Source: DASUFH01 sp036274645 (GTDB lineage Bacteria > Acidobacteriota > Terriglobia > 20CM-2-55-15). Taken from it: a stretch of 9,444 bases of DNA. The translations under genes were made by a program, and so were the position numbers. Numbering within the stretch: the first letter of the stretch is position 1; every line of letters begins with the position of its first letter. The notes beneath the pieces were generated by a model. It saw only the letters and a program-made list of their open reading frames with translations, did not search any database and was not told where the DNA came from. Shown piece by piece: positions 1-5,878 of this stretch. The DNA lies in contig DASUFH010000460.1 of assembly GCA_036274645.1 (NCBI GenBank), positions 1-9,444 on the forward strand. Reading direction: 5' to 3'.

Positions 1-217
1 CGATCCAGAACACGAAGTTGGTTTCGTGGAATCCCCAGAACACCGGCCAGTTGTCGCCGGTGATGCCGAGCCCGTCGTACACCTGATAGATCCAGGCGCC
101 AAATCCTGCCATCACCACGCTGCCGAGCAGCGCCGCAACCACATAGAACCGCGCTGAAGTGCGGAACAACGGTCGGAGCAGATCCGTCCGGACCTCAGCG
201 GCCGCGACACGATTCAT
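1..217 (-). CDS. NrfD/PsrC-type quinol-interacting membrane subunit (ActC-like), N-terminal part
   Basis: Only the first 72 codons are in the window; the gene runs off the left edge. The ATG overlaps the stop of the ferredoxin-like gene by four bases (ATGA, 217-214), and a GGGAG ribosome site lies 8 bases upstream, so the start is well supported. The protein begins with a short polar tail (MNRVAAAEVRTDLL), then a first hydrophobic segment at about residues 24-45 (FYVVAALLGSVVMAGFGAWI). The stretch GFHETNFVFWI near residue 62 is typical of the NrfD family just before its second helix. In this family the protein spans the membrane 8-10 times, binds quinol and passes electrons to the adjacent Fe-S subunit. 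Translational coupling to the Fe-S gene fits a stoichiometric complex. The family is clear. ActC is preferred over PsrC, NrfD or QrcD because of the neighbouring genes, not from this fragment alone. Confidence 0.88.
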   Translation of the reverse strand, partial: MNRVAAAEVRTDLLRPLFRTSARFYVVAALLGSVVMAGFGAWIYQVYDGLGITGDNWPVFWGFHETNFVFWI

Positions 218-906
218 GTTTCCGACTCCCGCTGCAGGTAGGTGACCGCCGGTTCGGTTCCGAGTTCTTCCAACAGCTTGCTGCCGCGCGACGAGCGCGA
301 CAATCGAGAGACCGCGCTTTCCGGATCGTTCAGGTCACCAAAGACCAGAGCGTTCGCTGTGCAGGATTGAACGCATGCCGGCGCAATCTCGCCGTCCGCA
401 AGTTCGCGCTGCTCAGCCTTAGCCTGGATCTTGCCGGCGTTGATGCGTTGTACGCAGAACGTACACTTTTCCATCACGCCCTTCTCGCGGGCCGAGACAT
501 CGGGGTTCAACTGAAGGTGCAGCGGCTTGTCCCACGCCGGATCGGAGAAATTGAAGAAGCGCACGTTGTAGCTGCACGCGTTGGCGCAGTAGCGCGTGCC
601 AATGCACCGGTTGTAGACCTGCGCGTTGAGCCCCTCCTCCGTATGGTGCGTTGCGTAGGTTGGGCAGACGGGCTCGCACGGAGCCTCCCCGCACTGCTGG
701 CAGAAGACCGGCCTGAACTTCACGCGCACGTCGGGAAACTCGCCTTCGAAGTAGCGTTCAATACGGATCCAGTGCATCGCTCGTCCGCGCGCCGCTTCAC
801 TGGCGCCGGCGGTCGGGATGTTGTTTTCGGCGTGGCACGCGATCACGCAGGCTTCGCAGCCCGTGCAGCGATCGAGGTCGACGGCCATTCCCCAGCGATG
901 TGACAT
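214..906 (-). CDS. Four-cluster ferredoxin-like electron-transfer subunit (ActB2-like)
   Basis: This 230-residue protein carries electrons between the membrane quinol subunit and the cytochrome or molybdopterin-type subunit. Four cysteine groups are visible: C14-C17-C20-C24 (CTGCEACVIAC), C69-C72-C77-C81 (CQQCGEAPCEPVC), C101-C107-C111 (CIGTRYCANAC) and C148-C151-C178-C182. The third group has Thr104 where DmsB/NrfC-type proteins have cysteine, so it should bind [3Fe-4S] while the others bind [4Fe-4S]. The CIGTRYC signature, with MHWIRIERY at about 44-52 and the GLNAQVYNR run before it, matches the C-terminal ferredoxin half of ActB in alternative complex III as I remember that family. No signal peptide is present; related subunits are exported in complex with a Tat-dependent partner, here presumably the upstream lipoprotein. 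The start at 906 has an AGGG ribosome site about 8 bases upstream. In ACIII this domain is normally fused to the preceding one; here it is a separate gene. Confidence 0.93.
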   Translation of the reverse strand: MSHRWGMAVDLDRCTGCEACVIACHAENNIPTAGASEAARGRAMHWIRIERYFEGEFPDVRVKFRPVFCQQCGEAPCEPVCPTYATHHTEEGLNAQVYNRCIGTRYCANACSYNVRFFNFSDPAWDKPLHLQLNPDVSAREKGVMEKCTFCVQRINAGKIQAKAEQRELADGEIAPACVQSCTANALVFGDLNDPESAVSRLSRSSRGSKLLEELGTEPAVTYLQRESET

Positions 907-915
907 GTCGTTACC

Positions 916-957
916 CTACTTGCCCGTGACAGAAATGTACGAACCCGGCGGAAACAT
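916..957 (-). other. 13-codon open frame in the gap between the two ActB-like genes
   Basis: The 111-base gap between the molybdopterin-type gene and the ferredoxin-like gene contains ATG at 957, preceded at 8 bases by AAAGGA, a better ribosome site than the one at 906. It would encode MFPPGSYISVTGK and stop at TAG (918-916), ten bases before the ferredoxin ATG and in the same frame. It could be a short leader peptide that couples translation, a remnant of an interdomain linker, or chance. No family is recognised. Confidence 0.2.
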
Positions 958-1017
958 GGCTTAAGTCCTTTGAGTTCGGCAACCGGTTTTCAGCTTCAGG
1001 AGTTCTGCCACGGGCTG

Positions 1018-3279
1018 CTACCGGTGATCGTGTTCGGGATCGCGTTCCCGCATTCCACCCGCAAACAGCGTCAGCTGTCCGGCGGCGCTCACTCTGGAAA
1101 TCCGGACGCGCGTCGCCGCCCAGGCCAGTTCACCGGTCGCAGACTCCTTCATCGGAGCGAGAATCGCAATCGGATTAGCGCCGCGCCCGGAGGCGTAGCG
1201 CGTAAATGTTTCGTGTCCCTGTCCGACCGGCATGGCCAGGACATCCGGCGCGATGCCGGGCGCGAGAACCGCGGCGGTTCGCAGCGACGCGTGAGCCGAA
1301 GTAATCTCCACGAGGTCGCCGTTGGCGATGCCGAGCGTTGCCGCCGTTTTCGGATTGATCTCCACCCAGCTGCTCCACATCGCCGTCGTCATCGGGTCCG
1401 GCAATTCCTGCAGCCAGGGCAGATGCGCCAGCGACCCATCCAGGAAGGCCTGCGACTTGAACGGCAAAAACTGAAACGGAAAATCTTTCGCGCCGCCCTC
1501 AAATTGGGGTTCGACCCATGGCATCGGTTTCATTTCGACGACAGGACCTCGTGTCCCGCTGGGTATCGCGGTAGCCCATCCGCCCAGTTGCAGCGATTCT
1601 TCCCAGTTCGCGCCAGCCGCTTCGAGCAAAGGATCGAACGCCGCCTTCAACATCTCCTCGTAGTTCGTCCAGGGCAGAGGTGGACTCAACGGCTGCTCCA
1701 GATTGCGCGCCACCTCCAGCAGGATGTCCGGCATGGCGCGTGTCTGATACAACGGGCGGACCACCGGCCGCGCGAGTCCGGCCACGGCCATCGTCTGACC
1801 GGATTCGGGGGTGTTATCCATCCACGTTTCCAGAAACGCATGGTCGGGCAGGATCAGATCCGCGAGGATGCTCGTTTCATCGAGAAAATTCCCGAAGCTG
1901 ACGATGTGGGGAATCTTCAGTAACGCCTCCTTGACGCGCCACGCCGGCGGCGCGCCAAAGACGGGATTGGCGTCGTTCAGAAGCAGCGTCTGGATGGGCG
2001 CCGGCGCCGAAGCGTTCACTAGCGCCGCCATCTGTTCGATCGATTGCGTCACCGCGCCGGCCGCGTCTTCCCGGCCGGCGCCGAAGTCGAGCCCGAAGTC
2101 GAGCTTCGGCGTGAACACGATCCCACCAGGCTCGCCCACACTCCCAACCAGCGCGTTGAGCGCGTTCACGGCCAGCGCGTTAAACAGACCGTTGGTGTGG
2201 GCGCACACTGCGCCCCCCACGATGGCGACAGCGGGCCAGCGCTCAGCGAATTCACGCGCCAACCGCTCAATGCGCTCGGCGGCGACCCCGGTTTGCGCCG
2301 CGACTTCCGCTGGTGTGTAACGGGGAAGGCCCTCCGACCATCCCTCGATCAGCGCGCCCGCCAATCCCGCAGCCTCCGGGGACCGGAGTTGCGATTTCAT
2401 GATGGCGTGCGCCATGCCGAGCGCGAAGAGACCTTCCGTGCCAGACTTCGCAGGAACCCATTCGTCGGCGTTCGCGCCCGTCTGAGAGAGGCGCGCTTCG
2501 ACGTGAACAAACTTTCCCCGCTGGCCCGGCGTGCCCTGCCGCATCTCGCCGTAACCGATGCTTTGCGCGACGGGAGAGTTCCACGTGCCGAGCGCGTCCG
2601 CGCCGAACGCGATAACGTATCGAGACCTGGCGAAGTCCACGGTGGGAAGTTGCCCGTAACCAAAGCTGAGTTCGTTGGCGCGGCGCAGAACACCTTCTCC
2701 AAAAACCTCGAACACGATCGGCGGCGGCGCGCCAAAACGCCGCAGGAATTCTGTAACGAGAGTCTGGCGTTGGCCGGGAAGCGGGCGCGTGAGAAAAGAC
2801 AGCGCCTGCGGGTTCTTCGCCGCGGCCAGCGCGTTGAGTCTGGCAGTCAGTTCCGCGAGCGCCTGCTCCCATGAGATTTCCGAAAATCGTCCGGTTCCAC
2901 GCTCGCCGTCCCGCTTCAGAGGATGCGCAATGCGGTCCGGATGATAGACCGCCTGGATCGCCGCCTGCCCCCGCGCGCACAACCGGCCACGGTTGATGGG
3001 ATGAGCCGGATTGCCTTCCAGCTTTTTCACGAGCCCCATCTTCACGACGCCGCGTTCTCCATCGCGAATCACTTCAGCGTCGCCTTCGACGACGCGCGCA
3101 AGCAGACCGCATCCGGCCGGACACAGCGGGCAAATGCTCGGCTTCCAAACCGAAAGACCAGGTATGAGCTGCTCATCGGGGATGAAGCGGATCAGCTGGT
3201 TTTCAGGATTGCCGCACCCCGCCAGCGTCGCGGTTGCGCTGCCGGCCACAGACACCTTGAAGAAAAAACGGCGATCCAT
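1018..3279 (-). CDS. Molybdopterin oxidoreductase-family lipoprotein with Tat signal (ActB1/QrcB-like)
   Basis: This 753-residue protein is the large periplasmic subunit of the respiratory complex. It starts with a twin-arginine signal (MDRRFFFK) leading to a lipobox L-A-G-C, so Cys22 would become the lipidated N-terminus after Tat export. Residues C50, C53, C57 and C101 form CxxCxxxC-x43-C, the usual site for the proximal [4Fe-4S] cluster of molybdopterin oxidoreductases. Typical family segments follow: EGNPAHPINRGRLC, ADEWVPAKSGTEG, LLNDANPVFGAPP, and DETSILADLILPDHAFLE. No cysteine or convincing serine ligand is seen around residues 190-215, where the Mo ligand would be expected, so it may not bind molybdenum, as reported for ActB and Qrc; this is an inference without an alignment. 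The gene starts 13 bases after the cytochrome stop. The AGGA box lies only 2 bases from ATG, but no better start exists. The alternative is a polysulfide or tetrathionate reductase-like catalytic subunit. Confidence 0.92.
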   Translation of the reverse strand: MDRRFFFKVSVAGSATATLAGCGNPENQLIRFIPDEQLIPGLSVWKPSICPLCPAGCGLLARVVEGDAEVIRDGERGVVKMGLVKKLEGNPAHPINRGRLCARGQAAIQAVYHPDRIAHPLKRDGERGTGRFSEISWEQALAELTARLNALAAAKNPQALSFLTRPLPGQRQTLVTEFLRRFGAPPPIVFEVFGEGVLRRANELSFGYGQLPTVDFARSRYVIAFGADALGTWNSPVAQSIGYGEMRQGTPGQRGKFVHVEARLSQTGANADEWVPAKSGTEGLFALGMAHAIMKSQLRSPEAAGLAGALIEGWSEGLPRYTPAEVAAQTGVAAERIERLAREFAERWPAVAIVGGAVCAHTNGLFNALAVNALNALVGSVGEPGGIVFTPKLDFGLDFGAGREDAAGAVTQSIEQMAALVNASAPAPIQTLLLNDANPVFGAPPAWRVKEALLKIPHIVSFGNFLDETSILADLILPDHAFLETWMDNTPESGQTMAVAGLARPVVRPLYQTRAMPDILLEVARNLEQPLSPPLPWTNYEEMLKAAFDPLLEAAGANWEESLQLGGWATAIPSGTRGPVVEMKPMPWVEPQFEGGAKDFPFQFLPFKSQAFLDGSLAHLPWLQELPDPMTTAMWSSWVEINPKTAATLGIANGDLVEITSAHASLRTAAVLAPGIAPDVLAMPVGQGHETFTRYASGRGANPIAILAPMKESATGELAWAATRVRISRVSAAGQLTLFAGGMRERDPEHDHR

Positions 3280-3292
3280 CGTCCTCAGTCTT

Positions 3293-3913
3293 TCAGTAGT
3301 GACAGGTCAGGCAGTCAATGGACGCCTTCTTCTCGACATGACAATCGACGCAGAAACCCATCGTGTGATCGACGGCGCGTTCAGCAACCGTCATCTTCGA
3401 TAGATCTCCGTGACACGTGGCGCAATCGACGCCGGAGCGAATGTGCGGAGCGTGGTTGAACAGCACATGCGCCTCGTCGTTCCATCCATAGACGCGCTGC
3501 CAGGACAGGTCGCGCCCCTTCTCGTAGTATTCCGTGGTGATCTTGATGATCGGTTCCTTGTCTTCGGCAATGCCCACGTGGCAGCCCATGCACGTGTTTA
3601 CGCTGGGCAGTCCGGCGACAGCGCTCCACTCCACGCCGGAGTGACAGACCACGCACGCGATCTCCTGCGCGATATGCCTTTCGTGGGGAAACTGGATTGG
3701 TTGGACAGGGTCGTTGCGCATGCCAAAGAAATGCCGGATCGCTTCACCGGTTGACCGATGCGACGTCGTGAAAACCGAATCCGCGGCGGTCCGAGCCTGA
3801 GACTGTCCCTGCACCATACCGGAAGGCCCAAACAAAGCCCACCCCCCGCCCGCCGAAGACACCGCAATGAGAACCGCCAGCCATTTCAACCGGCTACGCC
3901 CGCGCCTGCTCAT
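3293..3913 (-). CDS. Pentaheme cytochrome c (ActA-like)
   Basis: This 206-residue protein is the first gene of the respiratory operon. It has a short basic N-terminus (MSRRGRSRLK) and one hydrophobic segment at about residues 11-29, best read as an uncleaved membrane anchor with the rest in the periplasm. Five CxxCH heme sites are present: CVVCH (87-91), CMGCH (108-112), CATCH (164-168), CVDCH (188-192) and CLTCH (201-205). The last ends one residue before the C-terminus. Extra histidines at 77, 80, 154, 157 and 183 are candidate distal ligands for bis-His coordination, as in cytochrome c3/c7-type proteins. Five hemes plus one anchor match ActA of alternative complex III; QrcA is described with six. 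The expected role is exchange of electrons with a soluble periplasmic cytochrome or terminal oxidase. The assigned ATG has only a weak GGAT box 6 bases upstream; an AAAGAGG box lies about 15 bases upstream. Confidence 0.93.
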   Translation of the reverse strand: MSRRGRSRLKWLAVLIAVSSAGGGWALFGPSGMVQGQSQARTAADSVFTTSHRSTGEAIRHFFGMRNDPVQPIQFPHERHIAQEIACVVCHSGVEWSAVAGLPSVNTCMGCHVGIAEDKEPIIKITTEYYEKGRDLSWQRVYGWNDEAHVLFNHAPHIRSGVDCATCHGDLSKMTVAERAVDHTMGFCVDCHVEKKASIDCLTCHY

Positions 3914-4005
3914 GATGAAATCCAGATAGCCTCTTTTATCGGCGAGTTCGTTGTTTTTGAAAAGAAGTTTTTTCGGGCGGATGGGATCAGGAGAAAGGGA
4001 AAGCC

Positions 4006-4022
4006 CCCGGAGGAACTCCGGG
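4006..4022 (-). terminator. Possible terminator between the toxin gene and the respiratory operon
   Basis: A perfect 7-base-pair GC-rich stem (CCCGGAG / CTCCGGG, 3-base loop) lies in the 199-base gap between the toxin stop (4113) and the cytochrome start (3913). On the minus strand it is followed by a pyrimidine-rich GGGCTTTCCCTTTCTCC run rather than a clean T-tract, so it would be a weak intrinsic terminator for the toxin-antitoxin unit. It could instead be leader RNA structure of the respiratory operon. I see no convincing promoter for the respiratory operon in this gap. Confidence 0.35.
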
Positions 4023-4112
4023 ATCGCTCCCCCAGGCCGCTCGCTGTCGTATCAACAGTTGGATCGTGAGTTGGATTGTAGCCCTGAGGTTTCTTGCGGA
4101 ATGCGAATGTGT

Positions 4113-4532
4113 TCAACGTCGTCTGGCTGTGGCAACTGGAATCAGAAAGGCGTCCGGTATGCCTGTATCCAGCGTTGCAAGAATGGCGCCGTGGGATTCA
4201 GCCAATTGAAGAAGATGCGCATCGGTCGTGCGCGCGGGATGGTGACACCAGACGGGCAGAACATCAATTGGCATATCGTCCGGCAGGAAGACATGCCGGG
4301 GACCCAAAGACGCCAACATACCCCGAAGCGTCCTGACCGCTTCCGCGACGCTAACGCGTCCTCCGGCCCGCTGTGTGGAAACGCGCACGAAGCCAAGCTC
4401 CGGAATCGGCGCAGTGATCAGCCAGTGCTTTCCCTTGCGAACCGAAGCGATCCAAATCGCAGTTCGTTCGTGATCGACGTGATCCGCCCAGCCCCAGGCG
4501 ACGAGTACGTTGACATCCAGAAGGTATTTCAT
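4113..4532 (-). CDS. vapC: VapC-type PIN-domain ribonuclease toxin
   Basis: This 139-residue protein is a PIN-domain toxin of a type II toxin-antitoxin system, expected to cleave RNA with Mg2+ or Mn2+. The four acidic residues of the PIN active site are visible: D6 in LLDVNVLVA, E45 in PIPELGF, D104 in TTDAHLLQLA and D122 in ATLDTGI. The length matches the family. The start at 4532 was chosen because it gives the canonical MKYLLDVNVL beginning and overlaps the antitoxin stop by four bases (ATGA); the frame extends upstream to 4625, but those residues (about 31) are non-homologous and lie within the antitoxin gene. There is no clear ribosome site, so translation probably depends on coupling to the antitoxin. 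The toxin is unlikely to have anything to do with the respiratory operon downstream. All catalytic residues are intact, which suggests an active toxin. Confidence 0.93.
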   Translation of the reverse strand: MKYLLDVNVLVAWGWADHVDHERTAIWIASVRKGKHWLITAPIPELGFVRVSTQRAGGRVSVAEAVRTLRGMLASLGPRHVFLPDDMPIDVLPVWCHHPARTTDAHLLQLAESHGAILATLDTGIPDAFLIPVATARRR

Positions 4533-4771
4533 GGAAAGTCTGCCAGGAGTTCGCGAACGGAATCGGTGGTTAGCGGACGGCGATCGTCCAATCCGCCGAA
4601 GATCATCGCTCCGGTGTGGCTGCAACGAACCTTTCGCGGAGTCTTCGAAACCGCCATGGACATGCGAGCGCGGCGGCGAAGATAATCCGAAACGGTTATC
4701 CCCTCCTTGCGGGCTTGCGCCCGTATGGTCCGCGCTTCATCATCCGTCACCTTGAATGTCAGGGTTTGCAT
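4529..4771 (-). CDS. vapB: VapB-type antitoxin, probable ribbon-helix-helix DNA-binding protein
   Basis: This 80-residue protein neutralises the adjacent PIN toxin and probably represses its own promoter. Residues 1-36 fit a ribbon-helix-helix fold: a short beta strand (QTLTFKVTDDEA) followed by two helices including GITVSDYLRRRA. The C-terminal tail at about residues 57-80, ending TTDSVRELLADFP, looks like the toxin-wrapping segment seen in antitoxins paired with this type of PIN protein. It is first in the pair and overlaps the toxin by four bases, the normal order. No Shine-Dalgarno sequence precedes the ATG at 4771. The predicted promoter would place the transcript start only a few bases upstream, so translation may be leaderless. 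The RHH assignment rests on pattern and context, since RHH sequences are short and divergent. Confidence 0.87.
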   Translation of the reverse strand: MQTLTFKVTDDEARTIRAQARKEGITVSDYLRRRARMSMAVSKTPRKVRCSHTGAMIFGGLDDRRPLTTDSVRELLADFP

Positions 4772-4773
4772 GA

Positions 4774-4789
4774 GTATTACCGTATTACC
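4774..4789 (-). repeat. Tandem 8-base repeat at the antitoxin start, candidate operator
   Basis: Two exact adjacent copies of GGTAATAC (minus strand) lie 2 to 18 bases before the antitoxin ATG and include the candidate -10 box. Ribbon-helix-helix antitoxins commonly bind short tandem or inverted repeats overlapping their own promoter, so this is a reasonable operator candidate. Function is inferred. Confidence 0.45.
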
Positions 4790-4808
4790 GAATTCACCGG
4801 GTTGTCAA
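4782..4808 (-). promoter_or_regulatory. Candidate sigma-70 promoter of the vapBC pair
   Basis: On the minus strand a perfect TTGACA (-35, 4808-4803) is followed after 15 bases by TAATAC (-10, 4787-4782). The spacer is shorter than the ideal 17. A transcript would start around 4775, leaving about four bases before the ATG, which agrees with the lack of a ribosome site. The -10 box lies inside the tandem repeat and the -35 inside an inverted repeat. Confidence 0.45.
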
Positions 4809-4828
4809 GAACGGGCGAGGCTCTTGAC
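4804..4828. repeat. Inverted repeat upstream of vapBC
   Basis: GTCAAGA (4804-4810) and TCTTGAC (4822-4828) form perfect 7-base arms around an 11-base centre. The left arm overlaps the candidate -35 of vapBC and the right arm gives a TTGACG on the plus strand. It may be a protein-binding site or a divergent promoter element; no good plus-strand -10 follows at the right distance. Confidence 0.35.
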
Positions 4829-5091
4829 GCCTTGCCCTGGGCCGTCAAGTTATCGTGGTCATTGCTTCCATCGTTTTCCTGCGTCGGGACCCGCCTTACC
4901 CCGGGCACGCCCCCGATTTACTTCGTCCCGCTAATCCGGCGCATTCACCTGGAAGACAAAGCGTTCGCCGTTGGCGCGGCTCTTTCCAATTCGGCGAAAT
5001 CGCCCCGGGAGATTACTTATCAGGTAGACCGTGCCGGATTAACATGGGAGCGCCGGTTGTCCCCGTACGATGTACCGCTGAGGAGCGGAAA
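4829..5091. other. Gene-free stretch upstream of the YCII-domain gene
   Basis: No convincing coding frame is visible on either strand: the open frames give low-complexity, proline/arginine-rich translations without recognisable motifs. The only small symmetrical element is GGCGA-AA-TCGCC (4993-5004). The right end carries the ribosome site AGGAG (5081-5085) for the gene at 5092. The promoter of that gene must lie here, but no -35/-10 pair stands out. Confidence 0.5.
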
Positions 5092-5457
5092 ATGAAATAC
5101 ATGTTATTGGTTCACCACGACGAAGAGAGTTTCCGAAATCGCCCTGAAGCGGAGCGGGTTAGCTTGCTGACGGAATCCGTGCAACTGGCTCAGCGCCTTC
5201 ACAAGACCGGGCACTATCTTTCCGCCGCGCCGCTGCATCCGAGTTCGGAGACCGTGTGTGTCCGCGTCCGAGAGGGCAAGACGCTGGTTACCGATGGTCC
5301 GTTTGCCGAAACTCGGGAACAGTTGGGAGGTTACTTCCTGATCCACGCGAACAATCGCGACGAGGCCATCCAGATCGCCCTGCGGATTCCTGGCGCCCGG
5401 ATTGGTACGGTCGAAGTTCGGAGAGTGTCCGAGGTGGAGGGACTTCCAGGGGAGTAG
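5092..5457 (+). CDS. YCII/DGPF-domain protein
   Basis: This 121-residue protein has a YCII-related ferredoxin-like fold domain. It begins MKYMLLVHHDEE, the usual first strand of the family, and contains TDGPFAETREQLGGYFLI, the DGPF motif after which the family is named. The end (GARIGTVEVRRV) also fits. Length is normal. The start at 5092 is fixed by AGGAG six bases upstream and by family alignment; the frame remains open back to 4855, but that part is non-coding in appearance. Members are often encoded next to ECF sigma factors of the SigJ/ECF41 type and have no well-established activity; here no sigma factor is adjacent, and the gene stands alone between gene-free stretches. A cytoplasmic location is expected since there is no signal peptide. 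Its function is not known. Confidence 0.92.
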   Translation: MKYMLLVHHDEESFRNRPEAERVSLLTESVQLAQRLHKTGHYLSAAPLHPSSETVCVRVREGKTLVTDGPFAETREQLGGYFLIHANNRDEAIQIALRIPGARIGTVEVRRVSEVEGLPGE

Positions 5458-5878
5458 GGAGATTCGGCCTCAAAAAGGCTCGCGCCGATCCGGCCCTGCG
5501 TTTTCGACCCGTTTGTAACCTGGCAGACAGGATTTAGTGGTCGCACCGCCGGTTGGAAACTCACACTGGTCCACTTTGCCATACGGCGAGGCCGGATTTG
5601 CGTCCCCAATGTCTTGTTGCCCCGCATAGGAGCAAATTGTGGGCAGCGAATATCGTTCCCGTTCTGCGTCTGAGAGGACGCCTTATTGTCACAGCTTCGC
5701 AGGGAAACAATTTCGATTTTTCTCCCCCTGCGCGAAGGGGGAAAATCGAAAGCGGCAGCGCAGACTTGCCTCCAGTCCGGACGCACGCTCCGCGGGCCGT
5801 CTCCATGCTTCTCGCCTGCCGGTCGCGTTGATGTAAGATACCGGCGATCTGAACATCGGACCTTTGGGGAGACTTTTC
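5458..5878. other. 421-base gene-free stretch between the YCII gene and the amidohydrolase
   Basis: No open frame here looks like protein. The contents are a strong imperfect hairpin (5711-5751), a weak 4-base-pair stem just after the YCII stop (GCCT/AGGC, 5467-5479), and near the right end a possible -10 (TAAGAT, 5834-5839) without a good -35. A GGGAGA ribosome site (5867-5872) belongs to the amidohydrolase. Confidence 0.5.
5711..5751. repeat. Strong imperfect hairpin, possible REP-like intergenic element or terminator
   Basis: TTTCGATTTT (5711-5720) pairs with AAAATCGAAA (5742-5751), and CCCCC (5724-5728) pairs with GGGGG (5737-5741), with a 3-base TCT bulge on the left arm and an 8-base loop (TGCGCGAA). 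This gives 15 base pairs in total. Neither side is followed by a T-tract, so a classical intrinsic terminator is unlikely; a dispersed palindromic element is the alternative. A second copy is not present in this window. Confidence 0.5.

Noticed and set aside
970..1923. Long plus-strand frames opposite the molybdopterin-family gene.
   Set aside because: They are arginine-rich, have no motifs, and lie opposite a gene with clear cofactor and signal motifs.
3935..3963. Possible promoter of the respiratory operon on the minus strand (TTTTCA, 17 bases, GATAAA).
   Set aside because: Each box matches only four of six consensus positions, and the implied transcript start would leave the AAAGAGG box outside the message.
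3910..4116. 68-codon open frame upstream of the cytochrome gene, overlapping its start by four bases.
   Set aside because: Composition is serine/arginine-rich with no recognisable motif, it spans the terminator-like hairpin, and no ribosome site supports it.
4533..4625. N-terminal extension of the PIN toxin to 4625.
   Set aside because: The extra 31 residues lie within the antitoxin gene in another frame and do not resemble the family; the ATGA overlap at 4532 is the normal arrangement.
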